A stretch of DNA of 64,000 bases. Source: Celoporthe dispersa (Eukaryota; Ascomycota; Sordariomycetes; Diaporthales; Cryphonectriaceae). The notes under the pieces were generated by a model that ran no database searches, was not told where the DNA came from, and worked only from the letters and a program-made list of their open reading frames with translations. The stretch covers positions 2,542,001-2,606,000 of the forward strand of contig WAID01000001.1 of assembly GCA_016584495.1 (NCBI GenBank), given 5' to 3'. Of this stretch, positions 54,547 to 64,000 are shown piece after piece. Position 1 is the stretch's first letter. The number at the start of each line of letters is the position of its first letter. The translations under genes and the position numbers were made by a program.

Positions 54547-57270
54547 CTACTTGGTTTGGATAACAACCACTCCCTGCTGTAACCCTTGTGCAGTTGCCGT
54601 CACTGTTATCTCCCCTGGCATCCCTGAATTCCCACGCACAATCACCAGGGCGAGGCCACTGAACGCATCCCTAGAGGCAGATGGGAACGGCGTGTAGTCT
54701 GCAGGGTAGCCATTATCCGTCGCGACGATCTCACCAGGGCCGTCGACGCTGAACGTGATGGTGTTGTTCGCCCGAGGCGCAACATTGCCACTGGCATCCA
54801 CCACAGACGCCGTGATGTACGACAGGTCAACACCATCTGCCTGGATCGTAGTCCGGTCGGCGCTCAGGTTCAGCCCAGCGGCACCTCCAGCAGTCCGCAC
54901 TGAGGACCTCGCCCAGCTCTCGTTGCCCTTGGTCGTCACCACGCTCAGCTCGCCCGGCTGATACACGACATCGTCCCACCTGAAGCGGTACTCGTACTCG
55001 CCTCTCGTCCTGGTCCCCAGCGACACGTTGTTCAGGAACAGCTCCGCCGTGTCCGCGCTCGAGAAGACGTGCACAGGTGTGACCAGACCCTCACGCTCCG
55101 GCCAAGTCCAGTGAGGCAGGATGTGTGCCATCTTGAGATCCGGCCTCCACCGGGCCTGGTAGATGTAAAAACGGTCCTTCTTGAATCCCGCGAGGTCCAC
55201 GATGCCGCTGTATGAGCTCCGATCATCATACGGCGTGGGCTCGCCGAGATAGTCAAAGCCTGACCAGACGAACTCGCCAGCAACGTATGGGTTTTCGTCT
55301 TGGGACGCGAAGACCTTGTCAGGAGAGGAGCCGAAGCCTGACGTGTAGAGCTCATAGGCGCTCACAAACATGTTGGCCACATCCTCGCCGGAGGTAGCAT
55401 TTGCAGGCGCTGACGAGTAGTTCGTCACGGGGAATATGAACGTCCCTCGTGAGCTTAATGCCGAGGCAGTCTCGGAGGACAAGATCATCTTTTCCGGCCA
55501 GTCGGCATGATACTCCGGATAGAGAGGCTCAGTGGTGATACCGACCAGGTTCGAATAGGCCACGGTGTTCCTGATCCCAGCGCCCTGGTAGTTAAGGTAA
55601 AATTGCTCCACGACGCTGCTCCATGTAGAGTTGGGAAGAGCCTCGTTCTGGCTCGCAGACGAGTGCCTCGTGGGATCCTCCTGGGCGAGAATCTCCCTCA
55701 GCTCAACATTGATGGCCGCGCCCGCCTCGCCCGTCTCCTGCTCGCCCACTTCGTTCCCATAACTCCAAAACACAACACTCGGGTGGTTCCTGTCCCGCCT
55801 TGCCATGTTCCGGAGGTCTGCCTCGTGCCAGTCGTCCCAGATGAGGTGGAAGTCATTCTCCGTCTTGTTCAGCTGCCAGCAGTCGAAGATCTCATTCAGG
55901 ATCATGAAGCCCATCCGGTCCGTCAGGTCGAGAAGCTCTGGGGCGGGAGGGTTGTGAGACAGGCGGATGGCGTTGACGCCCATCTCCCTCAGGATCTCGA
56001 GCTGGCGTTCTGCGGCGCGAACGTTGAAGGCTGTGCCTATAGCGCCAAGATCGGCGTGGTCGTTTACGCCCTGGATCATGACCCGGGCTCCATTGATGAG
56101 GAGGCCGTTGTCAGCTGTATAGTTGAGCGAGCGGATGCCAAAACGGGTCGAGTAGGAGTCGATTTCGGTACCGTTGCTGAGAGACACGCGAGTGATGGCC
56201 TCGTACAGGTTCGGGTCGCCGGCTAGGTACGGGTTCCACAGCTGAGGGCTTTGAATCACAGTGGAACTGTTGACAGAAATACTCTCATTTGCCCCCACCG
56301 TCTGGCTCGTGCTCGGAAAGGAGGCAACTTTGGCTCCTGTCGAGCCAGTGTCGGTATCGTAGACGTGAACATCTGTCACGAGGTCGATCGCCTGAGCTGT
56401 CGAGCCTGCATTGTCAAGCTTCACCACCAGCTCAAGCACAGCCGACTCGCTGGAGACCTCGCTGGCCGTGATCTGTGTTCCATAGTGACCAACGCGGGCC
56501 AGCGCTGTCTTCGTCAGCCACACGTTGCGGTATATACCTGCGCCAGGATACCATCTTGAGGACATGTTGGGGTTGTCTATCCGGATGGCCAATAAATTGT
56601 CACCGCCAGGCTTGAGATATGGCGTGATGTCCAGCCGCCAGGAATTGTACGGATACGGCCATCCACCGACCAATTCTCCGTTGAGCCAGACAATAGCATA
56701 GGACGTGGCGCCGTCAACATCTAGGAATGCCAGCCTGCCTTCGTCCGCCTCGCTCTGCGTCCACGAGATGCTCCTCCGGTACCATCCGACGCCCTGGACC
56801 GGCAACCTTCCCATGCTGCTGGGGACAATGGGGTCACTGTCGGTGTAGAAGGGCCCCTTGATAGCCCAGTCGTGCGGGAGGTTGACCGTCTCCCACGAGC
56901 TGTCGTCAAAGTCCTTCTGTAGGTACGAGACATTGCTTCCTGGTGGCTCGGCATCTGGGTACGGGTACCTGTCGCTGGCATTGACAATAAATTCGTTGGC
57001 GGCTGGGAGGATCCATGGTTTCAACACTTCGAGGGTCAGGTTCACCTGATCGGGACGGATATCGTATGTCAGGCCATCGGGATTCTCTTCGAAGCGCATG
57101 AATTTCCAGCCTAGATTGAGGCTAGTACGCTCGCGGCCAGTCGTGGCAGCGGTGTCTCGTGATGTTATTGAGGCAGAGACGAAAGAGATACCTGGGAGCC
57201 AGGATAGGGCCAGTGCTAGGACTGCTATGGCCCTCATCACGGCGGACGATGTACCACTGCTCACACCCAT
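54547..57270 (-). CDS. Secreted glycoside hydrolase family 2 (beta-galactosidase-like)
   Basis: Single exon, 907 residues. A signal peptide follows the second Met (MRAIAVLALALSWLPGISF), so either the ATG at 57270 or that at 57237 could start it. Domains in order: jelly-roll sugar-binding (LNLGWKFMRF, VNLPHDWAI, GVGWYRRS, about 45-250), immunoglobulin-like (260-380), TIM barrel (NGARVMIQGVNDHADLG to about 680), then two or three C-terminal beta domains with an Ig-like end (about 800-907, bacterial-Ig type). The acid/base is Glu507 in SYGNEVGE; the probable nucleophile is Glu600 in ILSSETAS. The sequence LSHNPP is the usual GH2 barrel motif. It probably acts outside the cell on beta-galactosides or related plant polysaccharide side chains; exact specificity is unknown. 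No frame break. Confidence 0.9.
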   Translation of the reverse strand: MGVSSGTSSAVMRAIAVLALALSWLPGISFVSASITSRDTAATTGRERTSLNLGWKFMRFEENPDGLTYDIRPDQVNLTLEVLKPWILPAANEFIVNASDRYPYPDAEPPGSNVSYLQKDFDDSSWETVNLPHDWAIKGPFYTDSDPIVPSSMGRLPVQGVGWYRRSISWTQSEADEGRLAFLDVDGATSYAIVWLNGELVGGWPYPYNSWRLDITPYLKPGGDNLLAIRIDNPNMSSRWYPGAGIYRNVWLTKTALARVGHYGTQITASEVSSESAVLELVVKLDNAGSTAQAIDLVTDVHVYDTDTGSTGAKVASFPSTSQTVGANESISVNSSTVIQSPQLWNPYLAGDPNLYEAITRVSLSNGTEIDSYSTRFGIRSLNYTADNGLLINGARVMIQGVNDHADLGAIGTAFNVRAAERQLEILREMGVNAIRLSHNPPAPELLDLTDRMGFMILNEIFDCWQLNKTENDFHLIWDDWHEADLRNMARRDRNHPSVVFWSYGNEVGEQETGEAGAAINVELREILAQEDPTRHSSASQNEALPNSTWSSVVEQFYLNYQGAGIRNTVAYSNLVGITTEPLYPEYHADWPEKMILSSETASALSSRGTFIFPVTNYSSAPANATSGEDVANMFVSAYELYTSGFGSSPDKVFASQDENPYVAGEFVWSGFDYLGEPTPYDDRSSYSGIVDLAGFKKDRFYIYQARWRPDLKMAHILPHWTWPEREGLVTPVHVFSSADTAELFLNNVSLGTRTRGEYEYRFRWDDVVYQPGELSVVTTKGNESWARSSVRTAGGAAGLNLSADRTTIQADGVDLSYITASVVDASGNVAPRANNTITFSVDGPGEIVATDNGYPADYTPFPSASRDAFSGLALVIVRGNSGMPGEITVTATAQGLQQGVVVIQTK

Positions 57271-57898
57271 TCTGTCAGCAGTAGCAAGCGTTACTGTATT
57301 TATCTGTGAGGCAAGGCACGATCCTCAAATCTTGTAAACATCGCCATGATGCTTTCAATGCATGGGATGTTGACTTTAATAATTAATTAAAGATACCCGA
57401 GGTCTCGAGACTATAATTGGAATATGTGACTTTGGGGGTGGCTTGTGAAGAGAGTCGTGGAGCATCATTTTTACCCAGTATAGCCTAAATGTACATGCTT
57501 GTGGAAAGATGCATATACGATCGCCCAGCTCGGTGCGGTTGAGACCGAACTCAGGTACTTAGAGTTCTATAATCTCCAAACTGGTCACTATAGCAGCAAG
57601 CCTTCCTTTCTTCTCCACAGGAGAGCTCAACCCCGGACGTCTCAACTCCACTATGTGACCTTCAGATCTTGACTTGTGTTACTTCGTGGATTAATTACCT
57701 CCTCGTCTAATGCTCGCGCGATGGCAGTCTAATTTGCAACCGTCCACGAATCCTTCCCTAGGCATAGAAGGAGAATTAGTCTAGGGATCCTTGGACCTCC
57801 TCGAACCGCCTCCCTTTAGGCCTGTATATTCGTCTTGGCTTGATCCGGGTATCGCACCCTTTTCTCTCCCACGACGACAGAAGCAGATTCCAGAATGC
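57271..57898. other. Intergenic region
   Basis: 5' flank of the GH2 gene and 3' flank of the subtilase gene. Nothing else is recognised. Confidence 0.5.
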
Positions 57899-60800
57899 TC
57901 AATTGTGACTCTTCTTGGCTGCTTGGACAAGACTCGACGCAAAGTCCCAGAACCGCTCAATGTTTCCATCCTTGTCGTCCCTGATTGCCTCCGCGATGTC
58001 TTTGCTCATCAACTGCTCCATCGCCTCGCTGACCGGGTCGAGCTGCTCCCATACAGGGATGAAGTTGTCCTTTGTCAATTTTCCTAGTTGAGAAAATGCC
58101 CATTTCATGCCGTTAGGCTTCGCAAGGTGGTCCAGGTCTGCCAGTTTAATTGCGGTTCCAATGACGTTGTTGTTACCCTTGTTCACGTTGGCGATGTGTA
58201 GCAACAAATACGCCGCTTTGACGCAATAGAGGACCATCGCAGCGAGGCCTGCCCCCAAGGCTGTCGCCACGCTGGACCCCGTCTCGTACTGACACTCTGG
58301 TACTTTGCTCGTGATGCGGTCACTCAGCGAGATGCCAGATCCAAACTGCTCCTTGACCACATCAACCCCCGGCAGAACATACGAGGTATCATCTGGCGTC
58401 CAGTTGAACACTGTCCCGTCTGCATTAGCAGCGCCGATGCGGAAGAACTTTTGTGGCCACGGGCCACTGGGATAGTCTAGTATCGTGAACTTGCCACTGT
58501 CAGGGGCAGAACAGAACATTAGGGCTCCAGCCTCGACAGCGCGCCCGAGGACCTTGTGCAAGTTCTCCTTGACTGGACTGCTCTCACTGGACATGGGAAG
58601 CGTCCACGACATGGAAATAATTGTCGCCTTCTTATCGAGAGCAGCTTCGATAGCCTAAAAAAAAATTAATCAGAATATGGTCATATCAGTAGAAGTTCGT
58701 CTTTCCAGGACTCGATTACCTGAGCTGCCGAATCCATGACGATCTGATTCCTGCTGTCGGCAGTAGCGAATGTTTTGAGCCGGATTGGATAGATCTTGGC
58801 CATTGGACAGACCCTCAGAATCATGCTGGCCATGACCGTCCCATGTCCTCGGGCTGATGAGAAGGGCGGCCGAAGACCATTGTGGTAATCGAAACTCTTG
58901 CCCTCAAGCACCTGGCCTGTGAAGGCCTTGTCAAACATGTCCACACCATCATCGATCAATGCAACAATGACGTCTTTTTGTACGTCGGGGATCCTGTGCT
59001 GCGCCAATCTCAGAGTAGCCCCCCAGAAATCGTTCATGGTACTCGAAAAACGGTCAGTCGACTTCAACCATCTATGCGAATTGACTCCTTTCACAGTTGT
59101 GGAGGATGCGAGGCGAGACCCGCCTTCAGACGGCACTTTGCGTTCCTCGTCTGTGCTGGCATCCCTTCGGATCACCCGTATCTTGGGCAATCCTCTCTCG
59201 ACTCTCGTCCTGTTCAATCTAGCTTCGAAGTCAAGTATCCTCTGTTTCATCCACTGTTGACCGTCGTACAGCTATTCATACATTTCAGTACCATTTCATA
59301 GTGAGTGGTTTCAAAAAATACGTACCTGACTAGGCGGCGGGACGTAAAGAAAGATTCTGCTCAGTTGAGTCAACAGTGGAAGGCCTTCAGACTCACTCCA
59401 TGCTCGAAGAACAGCATTGCTGCCGCTCCATCGCAACACCAATTCAGTCAGTCGTCGGTCTGGAGAGGATTCTATGCTCTCAGAGCCGTCGTGTACGAGT
59501 TTTGTGTCAAGCTTTGCTTTGCTGCTGACATGAAGAATGGTCTGCGGGCACAGATCCGTTTTCTGCCAGTCTAATTGCTCCACCACAAATCTCTCTAGAG
59601 ATTTCTGGATGGCTTCGTCGCTATGCACTTCGTGCCCTGAGCTGTCTTCTGAGTCCGCGACTGAAACCCTAATGATGTGCCGGACACCCTTCGCATAAAG
59701 CCACTCGAAGAAGTAGACCATGTCACGACGGCCCTGTCCCCCAAGCGTTTCATACAGATCCCCGCCATCTTGCTCGTTTTTGGCACGCCGACCTGGGTCG
59801 ACTTTGACATGTGGGAAGCTTGCGTACTGAAGGATCTCATCGAATTGTAGTCCGGAACTCTTATCTTTACCGAATCGGTCGACGAACGTTCTTAAAAGCA
59901 TGCGTTGTGGAAGCCGATCATAATCAAAGCTGATGAGCTTGTCTAAGGTCTTTGTATCAGCTTCTGCGACCAGGAATCAAGTACTTAAAAAGCGAGAAAA
60001 AATCATTCTAGTGATTGCACTTACCTTCCCTATTTTTTCCGTAAATGAAAGCAATAGCGAGTTCTGCATCTCTTGTCCGCAAATAATGCAATTTGAGCTC
60101 TAGGAGGATCGCTGTCGAATTTCTCCTTAGCTCTTCGATCTTAATTTTTCTCTCTCTTTGCTCATCCAAAACTTCCTGTGGAGTGGAAATGGTAGGTGAT
60201 CGTTTAATCGATTTGTTAGGAGAATGATCGCGTTGTGTTATCGCATAGGCTTTTAGATCAGTCCAGGATCTTCCAGCGTTGTCTTGACGATCTTTCGGTC
60301 TGAGGCTTATTATAATGTCTTCGGCATCGTTGTTCGTTGTTGTCTGAGCATCTTGTCGCAGGTAGCTTAGCCCCATTTTGACGGAGCCCGGATGTTTCTT
60401 CGCCACATCCTCCTCTTTCTTCATCTCCATCTGTCTTCGTTCTTCTTCCTTCTTCTCTTGGCGTCGCTTCTCTCGCTCGTCCAGCTGCTCTTCCTCCCCT
60501 TCACCAGCTCGGCCTACGCGGGTGTTGCCAGAGTTTCCGGCGGTCGGAGGTTTCTGGCTTTCATGGGATCTACCAGCTCCCCTAGATTCTCGGAAGATAT
60601 GCTCATTCTGGACTTCGGGAGGTGCAGACTGTTCTACCTGCCTTTTGGACTCTTCAGCAGCGAATCTTTCCAATGCGACCTGCCTGGAAGCCTCATGCTC
60701 CCGGTAGACCGAGAAGCCCCAATTGTTGAGGATGTCGAGGAACAGTCGTCCGTGCCCTGAGCTGCGCTGCAAAGCCTCGCTATCCTTTGCCAGGAAAAGA

Positions 60801-61593
60801 CGTATGATCGACACCCGAGCAGCCGATAAGTCGTTGAATCGCACCGCATGATGCATGGGCGTGTGTCCATCCTTATCCTGGACGGCCAGTGTTTCATTGG
60901 TAGCATGCTTTATCAGCATCTGCAGTATTTCAGGGTCTAGCTTCTGTTGAAATGCAAGATGGAGGCTCGTCTTTTCACCATCCTGCTTGAACTTCATCCG
61001 CAGGGCAGCATCCAGGCAGTCCTTGTGGAACGATGTTGTGCCGGGTCCGTGACAAGCAGATATCATGCTCACCACCAGCATGGGTTTGTCTTGAGCAGTA
61101 CCACGCGGCATATTCTTCTTCCTCCGGGGCGAGAATTCCTTGATAGCCTGAAAAAGTGGGTTATAACTGTTCTTGTCGCTGACTTGTTTCAACAGAGCTG
61201 GGTTGGCATGAACTAGAGCATGGACGAGCGGCGCAAGGCCTGTGCCTTGGTCAGTCCTCTGTCGAATGGTAGCACTCCCCACCAGAACATGCAGCAGATT
61301 TCCAAATCGACTGGTGATAACACAGTGGTTTGTTTTGGGGTCTGGGTGAATAAGATCTGCGAAGGCTTCCAGGAAGTTCGTCACAATTTTTGCTTCCATC
61401 AGCATGATCGATTAGCATGCTTGTCCGTGGAATGTTCAGACGGGTCTCCTTGGAAGTGCTGGTGTCCACCAACACACTTACGGTCTGAATAGTTGTATTT
61501 GCGATCGTCCAACTCATCTTCAGCCTTTTCAAACTTATCCTCAAGTGCATCCTCTTCATTCCCAACGGAGTCAATATTGAAACGATCGTCCAT
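57899..61593 (-). CDS. Ankyrin-repeat intracellular subtilisin-like (S8) protease
   Basis: Five exons, 61482-61593, 60025-61392, 59326-59963, 58720-59271 and 57899-58654, with introns of 54-89 nt, make 1,141 residues with no break. There is no signal peptide. An acidic start (EEDALEDKFEKAEDE) leads to ankyrin-like repeats (about 65-270, for example KTSLHLAFQQ and GHTPMHHAV). A highly charged coiled coil (about 340-380) and a middle domain precede the S8 domain (about 795-1035). Its triad is Asp813 (VALIDDGVD), His849 (ARGHGT) and Ser1018 (TGSSVATA). The oxyanion position, usually Asn, is Asp near 942 (CSAPDSG). Cytosolic ankyrin-subtilases in fungi are linked to incompatibility and cell death, as for HET-Q2, a subtilisin-like protease that activates a gasdermin. 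That role is inferred here. The neighbour upstream on the same strand is a candidate partner. Confidence 0.88.
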
Positions 61594-62289
61594 TTTGGCC
61601 ACAGCCGGAGCATAACCGGCTCTTGAGAAATATATTCTTCAGGCCTGGAGCACCAGGATAGGCGTTGCGCAAGCAGGATACAGACTTTGCGTCCTATGGA
61701 TGATGAAGGTGAGTGAGGAAGTACCCTCAGCTTGAAAGTGCAGACAGTTGATTGCTCTACAGCCGATCTGCTGATCACACGCCCACAGTGCGCATACCTA
61801 GACACCGACAGCTGCCTGCACGCTGGCAGGATGTCTCAGCCCTCGACAGCGACCAGTACTAATCAGGGACAAAAGCCGAAATAAGGCCGTGGTGGGAGGC
61901 CATGAATGCTTCGTACAGGGGTGGTGTTCTACGTAAGTAGCACGTAGGTACTGTGCAAGTTAGTAGGCTGGGGTAAGATTGGAGCGTCGGGAATGTACTC
62001 CTGCCTGTGACCACAGCATAATATTACAGAGGGTGTCTGGAGCCGCATTTACCAGGCTGGTGCTGTAATACACTAGAACATATTGGATGATGAGCTCAGC
62101 GCTCATTGATGGTCAGTTATTAGCGGCGAAGAGGTTGCATTCACAGATTTGGAACGCAAACCCGCACAGAATGACGAGGATAAATATGTGTGTAGATTTG
62201 TGTAATTGTCATGACGAATCTCGAAAATAATGGTCCTGAATTGAGCTCCTCGAAGTCGAACTTCAGCACCCAGGCCAGACCTCGGTTGT
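61594..62289. other. Intergenic region between the subtilase and the unknown upstream gene
   Basis: About 700 bp separate two minus-strand genes. The 184-codon frame at 61251-61805 overlaps the subtilase start in another phase and is spurious. I see no RNA gene or repeat. Confidence 0.5.
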
Positions 62290-63201
62290 CTAATCTGGCC
62301 TTGTCTTCATCGAGTTCGTAACCACAGTCGCAAACGTCACGTCCCCGAGTTTATCTAAGTCGACGCTGGCCAATTCCTCATTTCCATAGGTTACGTTCTT
62401 GTTTCGACCAGTTCCCTTCTTCCGTGGATCCGGCTGCATGATGATAGGGTCATCTCTGGGTATTTTCTTAAACAGATTCCCGAGAGCGGTTTGCATATCC
62501 GTCTTGCATTCGAGCTCCAGATCGCAGAAAAACTCTTCTTCGTCGTCCCTGACAACCAATACTGCAACCGTAAGGGAAGCCGGAATCCCAGCCGGGCTCG
62601 AAGGGTTTTCACGGAGGGTCCATCTCGCTTTTTGGCGTGGTCCTCGGTTGCCAATGACATACATCCCTCCATTTACCCTGACAGCATCCGAAGTCTGACT
62701 TTCCACTGTCTTCTCGAACTTGCCTGAAATGCTGACGTACTGAGTCCCGACGCTCGCATTTCCTCCTGTGGTGATAGTCTCTTTCTGGGTCGTTAACATG
62801 AGATCATATGAGTCGTTGAAAGAGATGCCTTTGATTTCAATATCGCCGAAATCTTGCTGAGATCGAAACTTCAGCTCGATAGTAGCTTCCGTAATGCGGC
62901 GTCCGTTTTTCTGCGGCTTGAAGAACCACTGCATGACCATCAAAGTGGCATACTGGTCGCTATCTGGGGTCAATGCTCCATGGGTGACTTTCTTGAGGTC
63001 GCAGCTGATATCAATGGCTCCAGTCCGTTGCAGCACTTCAGGGCGATGATAGTCCGTTGCAGAGGCGTTGAATATACGGAAGCCACTACCTTCCTCGCCC
63101 CCAGCCTCGTACATTCCGAGATGGAATACATTCTCGTTCCCAGCAGTTCTGGTCTCATCCCGCGAAGAACCCGCAAAGCCCTCGTCGCCACCAAAAGACA
63201 T
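62290..63201 (-). CDS. Beta-rich protein of unknown function next to the subtilase
   Basis: Single exon, 303 residues, ATG at 63201 (MSFGGDEGFAG). The first 25 residues are polar and disordered. The rest alternates short hydrophobic strands (ATLMVMQWFF, ATIELKFRS, IEIKGISF, GTQYVSISGKF, LTVAVLVVRDDEEEFFCDLELE), suggesting a beta-sandwich. Conserved-looking blocks are RQKARWTLRENPSSPAGIP and a C-terminal LASVDLDKLGDVTFATVV. I recall similar tails in unnamed ascomycete proteins but know no function. There is no signal peptide and no membrane segment. It lies 0.7 kb upstream of the ankyrin-subtilase on the same strand, so it could be its substrate or partner. I could not match it to gasdermin motifs. 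The frame is intact. Confidence 0.7.
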   Translation of the reverse strand: MSFGGDEGFAGSSRDETRTAGNENVFHLGMYEAGGEEGSGFRIFNASATDYHRPEVLQRTGAIDISCDLKKVTHGALTPDSDQYATLMVMQWFFKPQKNGRRITEATIELKFRSQQDFGDIEIKGISFNDSYDLMLTTQKETITTGGNASVGTQYVSISGKFEKTVESQTSDAVRVNGGMYVIGNRGPRQKARWTLRENPSSPAGIPASLTVAVLVVRDDEEEFFCDLELECKTDMQTALGNLFKKIPRDDPIIMQPDPRKKGTGRNKNVTYGNEELASVDLDKLGDVTFATVVTNSMKTRPD

Positions 63202-63773
63202 AGCTGGGGCAGAGGGAGAGTCTTGAACTTTTTTTTTGAAAAAAAAAAAAAAGAAAGAAAGTGGTTATCACTTTGACGGGTCACTAGCGAAGGAACAGCA
63301 TCGAAGCTGGCGGGGCATGCTGAAATTTGAAGAAATCCTTTCCCGGGGTTATCAGGTAGTAATATCTTGCGACAGCCTGTCCAGGCGCATGTGGCGAGCC
63401 CCCAAACCTGCATATTGTATTATTGCTTACTTGCAGCTTAGCTTCACAGCACGAAATGCGACACAGTGCGCATTACTGGCCCCCGATGACTAGCATGTGT
63501 GCTGGTATCTGCCGGTCATCAGAGCAAGCAGCTCGGGGAATTCATAGGCGTTACCCCTCTGTCTACTTCCCCGTCTTGGCTTGGCCACACTGACTGTGCG
63601 TCTTGCACCTGCAGCCTGATCGACCTTCGGGCATCATCAAGGACGGCAAGGTCATTTTTGTCGTTGCTTTTTGACCTGAGGTGACTCAAGAAGACTTGAT
63701 CTGAACGGTTACCAACCTGCTGATTGTTCTTCTTCTTCGACCGTTTGGCAAGAGCGAACGAGAAGCCGTCACT
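63202..63773. other. Divergent intergenic region at the window end
   Basis: 5' flanks of the beta-rich gene (-) and of the partial plus-strand gene. A 13-bp A run lies at 63239-63251. No other gene is seen. Confidence 0.5.
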
Positions 63774-64000
63774 ATGGTTGAAGAGGGGCTCACAGCCCAA
63801 GACGCCGAGCTTTCTCTGAGCAGAACCGCACAGCTGGCGGAGCACGGCAAAGCGGGAACTGGGGATGCCCAGGCAGAGGCCACACTTCAGGAGAGTGATG
63901 TCGATGACGGTGCGAGTTCCACGAGTACTGCAACCACAGATTTATTTGAGCCGTTGGCGGAGGCTGAAGAACCACCTACCGCACAACCACGGCAGCTCGG
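63774..64000 (+). CDS. Start of a gene leaving the window (partial, unknown)
   Basis: An ATG at 63774 opens a frame that runs to the last base: 75 codons without a stop, rich in Ala, Glu, Thr and Asp (MVEEGLTAQDAELSLS, TTDLFEPLAEAEEPP). It resembles a disordered acidic N-terminus. The in-frame region upstream is open to a stop at 63702, so the exact start is not certain. I recognise no family; the call rests on open length and composition only. Confidence 0.4.
   Translation, partial: MVEEGLTAQDAELSLSRTAQLAEHGKAGTGDAQAEATLQESDVDDGASSTSTATTDLFEPLAEAEEPPTAQPRQL

Noticed and set aside
61251..61805. 184-codon minus-strand frame over the subtilase 5' end
   Set aside because: It is out of phase with the exon 1/exon 2 structure, which is supported by a good GTAAGT donor and by the ankyrin frame.
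62290..63201. Calling the protein next to the subtilase a gasdermin
   Set aside because: No gasdermin-family motif is recognisable; only the gene neighbourhood suggests an effector.

Overview
The window is nuclear DNA of a filamentous ascomycete (Pezizomycotina, most likely a Sordariomycete; this placement is inference). The basis is short GT-AG introns, mostly 48-120 nt, dense genes on both strands with no operons, a tRNA-Ser(GCU) interrupted next to its anticodon, and typically filamentous gene content: a SesB-NACHT STAND protein, a GH131 glucanase, a spherulin-4 protein, an intracellular ankyrin-subtilase and a very large disordered protein.

Layout. 1-12.5 kb: a BuGZ/ZNF207-like zinc-finger gene (-), a PX-associated-domain gene (+), a secreted GH131 glucanase (+) and a SesB-NACHT NLR-like gene (-). 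12.5-23 kb: a tRNA-Ser, an aldo/keto reductase (+), an RNase III-fold protein (-), an amidohydrolase (+) and a spherulin-4/GH135-like protein (-). 24-32.4 kb: a conserved fungal protein with two PPxY motifs (-), an aspartate/glutamate-racemase-family protein (+), two small tandem paralogues of unknown function (+) and a hemerythrin-like gene (+). 32.8-44.3 kb: one giant low-complexity gene of about 3,800 codons (-). 46.5-57.3 kb: an Ent3-type epsin (-), a dual-start cyclophilin (+), the RNA polymerase III subunit RPC6 (-) and a secreted GH2 glycosidase (-). 57.9-64 kb: an ankyrin-subtilase (-), a beta-rich protein of unknown function just upstream of it (-), and the start of a gene leaving the window (+).

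Two themes stand out. First, the window holds intracellular regulated-cell-death or non-self-response candidates: the SesB-NACHT protein and the ankyrin-subtilase beside an unknown protein. The latter pair resembles in layout the adjacent protease/effector gene pairs known in fungi, such as HET-Q2/HET-Q1. Second, eleven single-base frame breaks, most in or beside short homopolymers, interrupt six otherwise coherent genes. One lies in the highly conserved ENTH motif of epsin and one inside the NACHT Walker A motif. This looks more like base-calling indels than decay, except that the hemerythrin gene also has a nonsense codon. For broken genes I give the full span and describe each break.
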